Shown piece after piece: positions 42,894-51,700 of a DNA stretch of 64,000 bases. Each line of letters starts with the position of its first letter. The stretch's first letter is position 1. The notes under the pieces are model-generated. The model worked only from the letters and a program-made list of their open reading frames with translations. It had not been told where the DNA came from and ran no database searches. This stretch comes from JAEUNJ01 sp052035955 (GTDB lineage: Bacteria > Pseudomonadota > Gammaproteobacteria > Burkholderiales > Rhodocyclaceae): NCBI GenBank assembly GCA_052035955.1, contig JBPOHD010000027.1, positions 1-64,000 of the forward strand, written 5' to 3'. The translations under genes and the position numbers were made by a program.

Positions 42894-44204
42894 TCACGGC
42901 GTCCGGAACCGGTAGGCAAACGGCGAGGCGGGCGTAACCGCGCCGAAGGCCCGGAAATGGGTGACGCCCCATTCGCTCACGCGTTCCCGGCCATCCAGTT
43001 CGAAGCGGGCGCGCACCGTCCAGAAATGCCGCGTGCCGGGGGCCAGCCGGGTTTCCAGCCGGTGTTCGGCTTCGGGCAGGCCCTCCCGGCGATAGACCAG
43101 CTCGGCGGGGGCCAGGTTCGCTTCCCGCCACACCCGCAGGTCGTAACGGACGCGCCGCACGCGCCCCACGGATTCAGGGTCCGCCTGGCGGTCCGACTCG
43201 CGGGGGAAGGCCTCCCAGCGCAGCGTCGGCGGGCTGCCGGCGGCCTTCGCCCACTCGAACGCATCGCCGACCAGGGGCGCCCCGACCAGCTGGCCGCGCG
43301 TCGGCGGCTCGACGGGGGCCAGCCCGAAGGCCGCCGAGAGGAAGCCGGCACCGTGGGGCTGGCGGTCGGGGAAGGGAAACAGGACGAACACGTTCTCGTC
43401 GATCTGGCTGCCCAGGGCCGCGTAGCCGTCCGCCAGGGCCCTCAGCAGCGCCCTGCCGTCGTCGGCCCACCAGTCCGACAGCGCCATGCGGGGCCCGAGA
43501 TGGGTGAAGGCGGCGGAAAACGCCTCGCCCTCGTCCGAGGTGCGGACCAGCCGCGCCCGGGCTTCCATGCGCAGGCCAAGGCCCTCCGGCGGGTAGCCCT
43601 CCAGGGCGACCTCGGTCAGGGAGACCTCGAGGACGGTATCGATGCCCTCGGCCCGCAAGGCCCGGTAGTCGGCCTTGCCGGCCGCCCCGGGCGCGGGCGC
43701 GGGCGGCGGCCCCCGCAGCGCCGGCCCGCGGGTCGCCGCCGCGCCCAGCACCTCGTCGCGCAAGGACGTCTGCACGGTGTCGGCGGAAAGGGATGACAGA
43801 AGCGTTTCCCGGGCCTTCTCCACGTCCCGGGCGGCGGGGGCCGCGGCCGCGCCGGCCACCGCACCGACGGCGGCCACGACGCCGCACACGCCGACGGCAA
43901 GCACCGCCACGGCGCCGCAGACGGCCCCCGTGCAGCTTCCCTTCGCCATGCCGGCCAGGCACCCGGCGAAGCCGCCGGCGGCGCCCGCCGCCGCCCCGGA
44001 TGCCGGCCCGCCGGGGAAACCCCGGAGGTGGATCTCTGCCGACGCGGGGGCGGCGACGACGGCCACCTGGCCGAGGGTGGCCTGCAACTCGGGCCGGGGC
44101 GCGCGCGGTTCGACGGAGGTGCAGGCGGCCTGCAGCGCGAGGAGCAGCGCGAGGGCCGGGGTGGCGATGCGACGGGCGAGGGTGGTGACGACCGGATTTG
44201 GCAT
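42894..44204 (-). CDS. Putative outer-membrane lipoprotein
   Basis: This 436-residue protein has an export signal ending in a lipobox (LLLALQAAC), giving a lipid-anchored Cys at about residue 28. An Ala/Gly-rich stretch (GPASGAAAGAAGGFAGCLAG, then VAAVGAVAGAAAAPAA) may insert in a membrane. The remainder is strand-rich (VLEVSLTEVALEGYPPEGLG and later FWTVRARFELDGRERVSEWG). I recognise no family. It lies convergent to the toxin gene. Confidence 0.75.
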   Translation of the reverse strand: MPNPVVTTLARRIATPALALLLALQAACTSVEPRAPRPELQATLGQVAVVAAPASAEIHLRGFPGGPASGAAAGAAGGFAGCLAGMAKGSCTGAVCGAVAVLAVGVCGVVAAVGAVAGAAAAPAARDVEKARETLLSSLSADTVQTSLRDEVLGAAATRGPALRGPPPAPAPGAAGKADYRALRAEGIDTVLEVSLTEVALEGYPPEGLGLRMEARARLVRTSDEGEAFSAAFTHLGPRMALSDWWADDGRALLRALADGYAALGSQIDENVFVLFPFPDRQPHGAGFLSAAFGLAPVEPPTRGQLVGAPLVGDAFEWAKAAGSPPTLRWEAFPRESDRQADPESVGRVRRVRYDLRVWREANLAPAELVYRREGLPEAEHRLETRLAPGTRHFWTVRARFELDGRERVSEWGVTHFRAFGAVTPASPFAYRFRTP

Positions 44205-44647
44205 CAGGCGCGAAGGGTGTCCGATTCGGAAGAAATGACGGGCCGGCGTTGACGCGGGGTTATTGGGTGGGTGGTGGCGGGCATTGGTGTGAGTCAGAAT
44301 TTCTCGGATGCCTATTGTTGCATCCGGGCCGCGTGTCAGGCCGATCCGGCGGAGTTCCCAAGACCGGAAAGGTCAGGGAGAATAGACATGGAATCCGGAA
44401 AGCATGTCTGCTCGAGAGTGGGATCGCAATCTTAGGAACCTGGGTTGACCCTGACCCCTATTCGCGCTTCCGGAGGGGGCGACGGGCTGCTTGGGGACGG
44501 GGTGCGGGAGGGGCTGCAAGCAATTTGGTGCGCCCCCGGCCCTTTCGTCTCCTTCCGCATCATGCCAGACGCTTGACGTCACGGCGCCCAGCCTTACAAT
44601 CACCAAATTGACTGCCGCGCCGAAGGGCTGGCATGGGGAGGCGAGCG
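44205..44647. other. 443-bp gap with promoter and inverted repeat, no gene seen
   Basis: No convincing coding frame was found here. The left part is less G+C-rich than its neighbours and contains TTGACCCTGACCCCTATT (44444-44461), a word often seen beside mobile-element remnants. The right end carries the promoter and inverted repeat described separately. Confidence 0.5.
44521..44610 (+). promoter_or_regulatory. Promoter of the DUF4124-like gene inside a perfect 10-bp inverted repeat
   Basis: A -35 box TTGACG (44573-44578) and -10 box TACAAT (44595-44600) are 16 bases apart. CAATTTGGTG (44521-44530) and its exact reverse complement CACCAAATTG (44601-44610) flank the region, the second copy lying at the expected transcription start. 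The arrangement would suit a repressor binding two distant half-sites or a stem-loop. Confidence 0.55.
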
Positions 44648-45256
44648 ATGCGGGCGTCGATACGTGATCATCTACGGCTGGGTGCCTCGCTGGTGCTGGC
44701 GGCAGCCGTCGTGGGCGGCGCCCTGTGGGGCCTTGCGACCTCCCTCAAGGATTCACCATCGCCCCGGGCCATGCCAGGAAACGCGAGTACCCCCCCGGCT
44801 TCGGCGGCATCGAGCGCTTTGCCGCCAGGTTCCGAAGGCCGCCCCCCTTCCCTCGAATCGCCGCGGGGCGTCGTCTTCACCTGCGAGAAGGACGGGCATC
44901 GGACTTTCACCGATGTTCCCTGCGGGCCGGGAACAAGGCAGGTTCGACAGTCCCGGATGAAGGACGGCAGCGCCGGCGTGGGCGGCGGCCTCTATGCGGA
45001 GCAGTTGGCACGCATGGCGCCCGCAGTGCCTGTCGGCCGCGCCGTTCCGGTGCCGCCTCCCGCTGCCACGGCGCCTGCGCCCCGGCCAACCGCCGACGCC
45101 GGTCGGTGCAAGGCGCTTTACGAATGGGTCCGGCGGATTGACGCCGCGGCCCGGATGCCCTTGCCGCCCCAGGAGCAGGACCGGTTGAGCGCGGATCGAA
45201 AGCGCGCCAACGATGAGATCTTCACGCTGGGATGCGAAAGCCTGGAGCGCTCCTGA
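44648..45256 (+). CDS. DUF4124-like membrane-anchored protein
   Basis: This 202-residue protein has an N-terminal hydrophobic anchor (LGASLVLAAAVVGGALWGLA) and a short DUF4124-like segment (FTCEKDGHRTFTDVPCG) common in beta- and gammaproteobacterial envelope proteins. Proline/alanine linkers and a C-terminal helical piece with Cys follow. The start at 44648 has GGGAGG upstream; an in-frame ATG exists at 44633. Function unknown. Confidence 0.7.
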   Translation: MRASIRDHLRLGASLVLAAAVVGGALWGLATSLKDSPSPRAMPGNASTPPASAASSALPPGSEGRPPSLESPRGVVFTCEKDGHRTFTDVPCGPGTRQVRQSRMKDGSAGVGGGLYAEQLARMAPAVPVGRAVPVPPPAATAPAPRPTADAGRCKALYEWVRRIDAAARMPLPPQEQDRLSADRKRANDEIFTLGCESLERS

Positions 45257-45414
45257 AATGGCCTGTGAGCCACGTGATCTTCCATACCGCCCTCCCGCGA
45301 GAGCCGCTCGGAGTGGCAAACCGTCGCCGGTTCCGGATTTTCCCGCGATGGCGTGCGTGCTTCGTCTGGACACCCGAGGGACCGAAAGACGTCGAGATCG
45401 TGGACTACCACTGA
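45257..45414 (+). pseudogene. higB: Truncated higB toxin (C-terminal remnant)
   Basis: The frame ending at 45414 finishes with FPRWRACFVWTPEGPKDVEI then VDYH, the typical end of RelE/HigB toxins. Only ~27 codons are convincingly homologous. The N-terminal two-thirds, including most catalytic-fold elements, is absent because the DUF4124-like gene ends at 45256. It sits 12 bp before higA, the standard higBA order. It is probably not a functional toxin. Confidence 0.75.
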
Positions 45415-45426
45415 AGGAATTCGACC

Positions 45427-45726
45427 GTGCGTACCGTACGCCCCGTTTCGCCCGGAGAAATGCTCGAAGAGGAATTTCTCAAGCCCCTTGGCCTGACGAA
45501 ATACCGCCTTGCCAAGGACATCGGCGTCCCGCCCCAACGGATCGGCGACATCGTCGCCGGCAAGCGGGCCATCACCGCCGACACCGACCTTCGGCTGTGT
45601 CGGTACTTCGGGCTCAGCGACGGGTGGTGGCTTCGGGGACAGGCCGACTACGACACGGCCATCGCCCGGGAAGCCATGGGCGAGACGCTGGCGCGCATTT
45701 CCCGCTGCCCGTTGCTGGCTGCCTGA
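45427..45726 (+). CDS. higA: HigA family antitoxin (Xre helix-turn-helix)
   Basis: This 99-residue protein matches HigA: PVSPGEMLEEEFLKPLGLTK, YRLAKDIGVPPQRIGDIVAG, KRAITADTDLRLCRYFGLSD, and GWWLRGQADYDTAIA. It binds its operator and would neutralise HigB, but the adjacent higB is truncated, so this is an orphan antitoxin or a regulator now serving another role. It is followed after 116 bp by a putative nuclease gene. Confidence 0.92.
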   Translation: MRTVRPVSPGEMLEEEFLKPLGLTKYRLAKDIGVPPQRIGDIVAGKRAITADTDLRLCRYFGLSDGWWLRGQADYDTAIAREAMGETLARISRCPLLAA

Positions 45727-45842
45727 GCGGCCGACCGGGTGTATCGTGCCCTCGTATCGCGACCCTGGCCCCTTTTGCCCCCCTTTTGCCCCGTGTGCAG
45801 AAGCTCTCCATCGAGAGCACCTGACCGCGGACGGGATAGGCG

Positions 45843-47174
45843 ATGATGCCTCCCTGCCTGTGCGTTGACGATCCCGAAATCGACGAGGTGATCAACCTCG
45901 AAACAGGCATCATCTCGCCCGCGCGGGCTGTGATCGGAAGCGACTACGACCGGCTCGAGAAGCTGCGGATGGAGCTGGCCGAGGCGAATGCGGCAGGCGA
46001 CGCCCTCTACGCCTGCCCGATCTGCATGGTCGGCGTCTATCTCTCCTGCCGCAGGAAGGACGAGAAGCGGTTCTTCTTCAAGCACCGGACCGAGAACGGC
46101 AACTGCCCCGCCATCACGCGGGGCGAGCTCTCCAAGGACGAGATGCTGGCGCGCAAGTACAACGCCGCCAAGGAGAGCCATGCCCACATTCGGCTCAAGG
46201 AGATCATCGCCGACAGCCTTCGGCGCGACTCGAACTTCTCCGAAATCGAGTCCGAGAAGGTTTGGCGCGGCATGGACCGCTCGAAGTGGCGCAAGCCTGA
46301 CGTACAGGCGCTCTGGAAAGGCGAGACGCGGATCGCCTTCGAAATCCAGCTGTCGACGACCTTTCTGCATGTCGTCGCGGAACGGCGGAACTTCTATCGA
46401 CAGGAGGGCGGGCTGCTCTGCTGGGTGTTTCGCACCTTCGACGAGTCGGAAGCGCGGATGACGCAGGACGACATTTTCCACAACAACAACTGCAATCTCT
46501 TTCTCGCCAGCGAAGAAACGCTGAAAGCCTCCGTCGCCGAGAGCGCCCTGATGCTGGACTGCCATTGGTTGGAGCCTGCCGCCGTCGGCGGCGAGGTCGT
46601 CGAAACCTGGCGGCATGCTCGCATGCCATTCTCCGAATTGTCCCTCGACCAGGCTGGGCAGCGGGTCTTCTACCGCGACTGCGACGGCCTGAAAGCCGGA
46701 CTCGCCAAGGGTGCCGGAGAGGAAGCCTTGAAGCAGCGCTTCTATCTCTGGTGGCGACACTCGAAGCGCTCCTGGCAGGATGCCGAATGGACCGAGGCGA
46801 AGCGGGAATTCAGGAAGCGCGGCGTTTTCCTGCCCGAATATCCGTCCGACGTCCTCGGCCTGCTCAACGCCCTCTATTCAGCCCGCGAGGGCGAAAGCAT
46901 CGGCTGGAACCATCCGAACTTCATCTCGGCGGCGAACACGGTCGCCAACAGCTACAAGAATGTGGTCCGCGCTTTCCGCGCCGCCCTGCTGGTCTATAAG
47001 CGAGGGGAGCAGCTGAAACGCGAGGACAAGAAGGGCAATTGGGCCAAGCGGGTCAAGGAATACAAGGAGCGGCTGGCCAAGGGCGACAAGGACTACGACA
47101 GGGATCCGCAATATGACTCGCTAATCGCCTTCCTCTTTCCCGAGGTTTGGGAGGTCATGTCAGGCTCAAACTGA
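45843..47174 (+). CDS. DUF6035/CoiA-like putative nuclease
   Basis: This 443-residue protein has an N-terminal zinc-finger-like region (Cys58, Cys61, Cys69, His81 and Cys88, in YACPICMVGVYLSC and FFFKHRTENGNC). A helical segment and a PD-(D/E)xK-like core follow: Asp153 (KPDVQAL), then Glu167 and Gln169 (AFEIQLS). The C-terminal 200 residues are basic and helical. It shares this plan with the convergent gene 47206-48318. DUF6035 proteins are uncharacterised and often found in accessory islands; a DNA-processing or defence role is inferred. Confidence 0.75.
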   Translation: MMPPCLCVDDPEIDEVINLETGIISPARAVIGSDYDRLEKLRMELAEANAAGDALYACPICMVGVYLSCRRKDEKRFFFKHRTENGNCPAITRGELSKDEMLARKYNAAKESHAHIRLKEIIADSLRRDSNFSEIESEKVWRGMDRSKWRKPDVQALWKGETRIAFEIQLSTTFLHVVAERRNFYRQEGGLLCWVFRTFDESEARMTQDDIFHNNNCNLFLASEETLKASVAESALMLDCHWLEPAAVGGEVVETWRHARMPFSELSLDQAGQRVFYRDCDGLKAGLAKGAGEEALKQRFYLWWRHSKRSWQDAEWTEAKREFRKRGVFLPEYPSDVLGLLNALYSAREGESIGWNHPNFISAANTVANSYKNVVRAFRAALLVYKRGEQLKREDKKGNWAKRVKEYKERLAKGDKDYDRDPQYDSLIAFLFPEVWEVMSGSN

Positions 47175-47205
47175 ATCGTCGGTCACGGCATCGCTATCCG
47201 CCGGT

Positions 47206-48318
47206 TCAGGATTCGTCGAACCACCAAATGTTGGCGTATTTCCTCGACTCGCTGAGCAGGGGCGCCCACTCCGCCTTGAACACCGCTTCCGTCTCGAAAG
47301 CCTTCTCTGACTCGAATGCGAACTCATGCTCGAAAAACCGGCCCTGCAGCGCGTCGCAATGGGCGCACCCGTTGGAGAGGTATTCTCCGCCTGCGGTTTT
47401 GCTGCGTCTCGGCTTCACGGTTCCGATGCCGTGGCGGCCGAGCAGGCTTGGCGGGAGGATGGACATCACCTCGGCGGCGCCGTTCGGCAAATGCTCGCCC
47501 ATATCGTAGATCGATGCCGAGATATCGGGGCAGCCGGCAAGGATGCGGCTCGCCGCGAACGCCAGCCCCATGACGACGCCGGTTTCCTTCTTGCAACGCC
47601 AGCATCGGATGCGGACGGCATTGACCTCCACGGGCATCCTCAGCCCGAGGGCGGGAGCGAAGCGCAGCCGCCCCTCCAGGGCGCCGGCCGCGAATCTTTG
47701 GAGGGGAATCCGCTGCCCCCAAGACATGGTTTCGGCGGCGTCCCTCGCGACCCACAGGGCGTTGTAATGGGGCGAGGGCATGACGACGTCGAAGGTCTTG
47801 GCTTCGCTGTTGAACGCCAGCCTGAACGACGGGGTTTCCTTCCCGGTGGGGAAATCCTTCTGCCTGAACAGCCAGAGGCCGCGGACGCCCGCGTCGGCGT
47901 AACGCTGCTGCCGCCTGGCGGTCTCTTCGTTGTGCTGCCTGCTCCATTGGATTTCGAAGGCGACCTTGCCGTTCCCCTTGGCTGCCAGCACATCGGCTCG
48001 CCACTCTTCCCCTGACGGCGTCTGGCCCGACTGCTCCGGCATCGCCGACCAGGCGGTCGACTTGACCCCCTCGATGACCGCCATCTTCGCCAGAAGGTGC
48101 TCCGCCGTTTCAGGTGCGGTCTCGCATGGCCCGCGCTTGGCGTGGGCGAAATGCCGCGTCCCGAGCTTGCTCGTCCGCAGCACCACGCCCGACCCGCAGC
48201 ACGGCATCCGCAGGGCTTTCGTCTCCGAGTTCCTGCTGCGGAGCGATTCCCATGCGTCGTCGGATTCCGTGTCGAAGGCGTAGATTTCCCGCTCGCCGTC
48301 AAGGCATTTCAAAGGCAT
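47206..48318 (-). CDS. Competence CoiA-like family putative nuclease
   Basis: This 370-residue protein has a CoiA-type layout: a zinc-binding-like region (Cys40, Cys41, His56, His59, Cys65, with RMPCCGSGVVLRTS and RHFAHAKRGPC), a helical segment with AEHLLAKMAVIEG, and a nuclease core with Asp109 (WRADVLAA), Glu122 and Gln124 (AFEIQWS). A second Cys pair (IRCWRCKKETGV) follows near residue 240. CoiA acts after DNA uptake in natural transformation. No other competence genes are present, so a defence role is as likely. Confidence 0.75.
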   Translation of the reverse strand: MPLKCLDGEREIYAFDTESDDAWESLRSRNSETKALRMPCCGSGVVLRTSKLGTRHFAHAKRGPCETAPETAEHLLAKMAVIEGVKSTAWSAMPEQSGQTPSGEEWRADVLAAKGNGKVAFEIQWSRQHNEETARRQQRYADAGVRGLWLFRQKDFPTGKETPSFRLAFNSEAKTFDVVMPSPHYNALWVARDAAETMSWGQRIPLQRFAAGALEGRLRFAPALGLRMPVEVNAVRIRCWRCKKETGVVMGLAFAASRILAGCPDISASIYDMGEHLPNGAAEVMSILPPSLLGRHGIGTVKPRRSKTAGGEYLSNGCAHCDALQGRFFEHEFAFESEKAFETEAVFKAEWAPLLSESRKYANIWWFDES

Positions 48319-48506
48319 TGATTTTTCCCGTCCGTCATAGCCTGGAAAGTGTAGCCGTTATGTCGGTATCTGGATCGGCCTTAAAATTTGCGAGGAGTGT
48401 TATCGTCTAAAAGGACGACATATTTGGCTGCCTGATTTTTTGGGCACCAACACTACTTACGGAAAGAGCCCAGTTATTTTCCGACACTCGCCGGATAGCG
48501 AGGAAT

Positions 48507-48536
48507 GCTCACCCTTGCGCATGCGCAAGGGTGAGC
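48507..48536. repeat. Perfect 30-bp palindrome
   Basis: The 15-base arm GCTCACCCTTGCGCA is followed at once by its exact reverse complement. There is no T-run, so an intrinsic terminator is unlikely. It could be an operator, a cruciform site or an end of a lost mobile element, given the transposase remnant 64 bp away. Confidence 0.8.
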
Positions 48537-48599
48537 GGCCGCCGGGTCTTCTGGAAAATTGGAGCATCCACACAACCATTTTGCTCCCAGGAGATCACC

Positions 48600-48752
48600 G
48601 TGACCGCTCCGTCCCAGAGTACCAAAGGCAAGCTCTCTTCGCTGCAACTGGCCAACGAACTCGGCAATGTCGCGCGCGCCTGCAAGTCTTGGCGGCGGCA
48701 AGGGTATCGCGGCGTGAGCAGACCCATCCCCAGACCTCCCTTTGAAGGATAG
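48600..48752 (+). pseudogene. Transposase N-terminal remnant (IS481-like)
   Basis: From a GTG at 48600 the frame reads KLSSLQLANELGNVARACKS. The LxxLANELGNVxxACK helix-turn-helix is typical of IS481-type transposases. Similarity ends after ~30 codons and the frame stops at 48752. No inverted termini or DDE domain follow. It is a decayed fragment. Confidence 0.6.
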
Positions 48753-48768
48753 AGCTAGAACGGCCGCT

Positions 48769-51700
48769 CTACCCACCGTCCTTTCGCATCCCCCACTCCT
48801 TCACCAGCGCATAGATCGCCGGGATCACCACCAGCGTCAGCACCGTCGATGAAATCATCCCGCCCACCATGGGCGCGGCGATGCGGCGCATCACTTCGGA
48901 GCCGGCGCCGGTGGACCACATGATGGGCAGCAGGCCGGCCATGATGGCGACGACGGTCATCATCTTCGGGCGCACCCGCTCCACGGCGCCTTCCATGACC
49001 GCGTCGTAGAGGTCGCCGACCGAGGGATTTCGCCCCTCCGCCGCCCGCTTCACCCGCGCCGCCTCCCAGGCGTGGTCCAGGTAGATCAGCATCACCACGC
49101 CCGTCTCGGCGGCCACGCCGGCCAGGGCGATGAAGCCCACCGCCACGGCCACCGAGAGGTTGTAGCCGAGGGCGGCCATCAGCCAGACGCCGCCCACCAG
49201 CGCGAAGGGCACGGAGAGCATGACGATCAGCGTCTCGGTGAGGCGGCGGAAGTTGAGGTAGAGCAGCAGGAAGATGATCAGCAGCGTGACGGGCACCACC
49301 ACCTTGAGTTTCGCCACGGCCCGTTCCATGTACTCGAACTGGCCGCTCCAGGTGGCGTAGTAGCCGGGCGGGAACTTCACCTGGTCGGCCACGGCCCGGC
49401 GGGCGTCCGCCACGTAGGAACCGATGTCCCGGTCGCGGATGTCCACGTAGATGTAGGCGGAGAGGAGCGCGTTCTCGGTGCGGATGGCCGGGGCGCCCTG
49501 GCTGATGCCCACCCTGGCCACCTGGCCGAGGGGCACCATGGCGCCGCCCATCAGCGGCACCAGCACCTCCCGGGCGATCTTCTCCGGATCGTCGCGCAGG
49601 CCGCGGGGGTAGCGGACCACGACGCCGAAGCGCTCGCGGCCCTCCACGGTGGTGGTCACCATCTCGCCGCCCAGGGCCGTGGCCACCACGTCCTGCAGTT
49701 CGCCCACGGGCAGGCCGTAGCGGGCCAGGGCCTCCCGGTCTGGCACCACGTCCAGGTAGTAGCCGCCGGTGATGCGCTCCGCATAGGCGCTGGTGGTGCC
49801 CGGCACGGCCTTCACCACGGTCTCGATCTGGCGCGCCAGCTTTTCCATCTCGGCCAGGTCCTTGCCGAAGACCTTGATGCCGATGGGCGTGCGGATGCCG
49901 GTGGAGAGCATGTCGATGCGGGCCTTGATGGGCATGGTCCAGGCGTTCGAGACGCCCGGGATCTGCAGGGCCTTGTCCATCTCGGCGATCAGGCCGTCGA
50001 TGCTCATGCCCGGCCGCCATTCCGATTCCGGCTTCAGGTTGATCACCGTCTCGAACATCTCGATGGGCGCCGGGTCGGTGGCCGTGTTGGCGCGGCCGGC
50101 CTTGCCCCAGACCGAGGCCACCTCGGGGAAGCTCCTGATGATCTTGTTCTGGGTCTGCAGCAGTTCGGCGGCCTTGGTGACGGAGAGCGCCGGCAGCGTG
50201 GTGGGCATGTAGAACAGCGTGCCCTCGTTCAGCGTCGGCATGAACTCGGTGCCCAGCCGCGCGGCGGGCACGACGGTGGCCGCGGTGACCGCCACGGCGA
50301 TCACCAGCGTCGTCTTCTTCCAGCGCATCACGGCGGCGATGATGGGCCGGTAGAGGGCGATCAGCACCCGGTTCACCGGGTTCCGCGCCTCGGGCAGGAT
50401 GCGGCCGCGCACGAAGGCCAGCATCAGCACCGGCACCAGGGTCACCGAGAGCAGGGCGGCGCCGGCCATGGCGAAGGTCTTGGTGTAGGCCAGCGGGGAG
50501 AAGAGCCGCCCCTCCTGGGCCTCCAGCGTGAACACCGGCAGGAAGGAGACGGTGATGATCAACAGCGAGAAGAACAACGCCGGCCCCACCTCCTTGCACG
50601 CGGCAACGAGGGCTTGCGCCCTCGCCGCCGCGTCGGCAGGTTGTTGCTCCCCCCCCACCCCCGGCCCCGCCCCCGCCGGGGGGGCGGGGAGCATGGGTTG
50701 GGCCGCGTCGAGGCGTTCGAGGTGCTTGTGGGCGTTTTCGATCATCACGATGGCGGCGTCCACCATGGCGCCGATGGCGATGGCGATGCCGCCCAGGCTC
50801 ATGATGTTCGAGTTGATGCCGAGCAGGCGCATGGCGATGAATGCGATCAGCACCCCCACGGGCAGCATCAGGATGGCCACCAGCGCCGAGCGCACGTGGA
50901 GCAGGAAGACGATGCAGACCAGCGCGACGACCAGGCTTTCCTCGGCCAGGGTGCGCTTCAGGGTGTCGATGGCCCGGTGGATCAGCTCGGAGCGGTCGTA
51001 GGTGGCCACGACGCTGACGCCCTCGGGCAGGCCGCTCGCCACCTCGGCGATCTTCTCCTTGATGTTGGCGATGACCTCCAGGGCGTTCTGGCCGTAGCGG
51101 GCCATGGCGATGCCGGAGACCACCTCGCCCTCGCCGTCCAGCTCGGCCATGCCGCGCCGCTCGTCGGGCACCAGCTCCACCCGGGCGATGTCGCGGACCA
51201 GCACGGGGGTGCCCTTCTCGGCCTTGACGGCCAGCATCTCGATGTCCGCCTTGCCGCGCAGGTAGCCCCGGCCGCGCACCATGTATTCGGTCTCGGCCAT
51301 CTCCAGGCTGCGGCCGCCCACGTCCCGGTTCGATTCCCGGATCACCTGGGCCACCCGGGCCAGCGGAATGCCGTAGGCGCGCAGCTTCACGGGATCGACG
51401 GCCACCTGGTACTGCTGGACGAAGCCGCCCACCGAGGCCACCTCGGCCACGCCCTGGGCCTTGGCCAGCTGGTAGCGCAGGTCCCAGTCCTGGAGCGAGC
51501 GTAGTTCGGCCAGGGTGCGCTCCCTGGCCACCAGCGCGTACTGGTACACCCAGCCGACGCCCGTGGCATCGGGCCCCAGGGCCGGCGTCACGCCGGGCGG
51601 CAGGCGACCGGCCGCCGCGTTCAGGTACTCCAGCACCCGGGTGCGCGCCCAGTAGATGTCCGTGCCGTCCTCGAAGATCACGTAGACGAAGGAGGCACCG

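Larger units (their letters stand above)
48319..48768. other. 450-bp gap with palindrome and transposase remnant
   Basis: No intact gene is seen. Base composition drops toward A+T at 48330-48480, unlike the flanks. The stretch holds a perfect 30-bp palindrome and a degraded transposase N-terminus, listed separately. This looks like the edge of an accessory insertion next to the cus operon. Confidence 0.6.

Noticed and set aside
44198..44611. Open frame of ~137 codons in the gap before the DUF4124-like gene
   Set aside because: Composition is erratic, there is no recognisable domain or good ribosome site, and it overlaps the promoter and inverted repeat.
45843..48318. Natural competence locus
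   Set aside because: CoiA-like proteins alone are not evidence; no comEA, comEC, dprA or pilus genes are present in the window.
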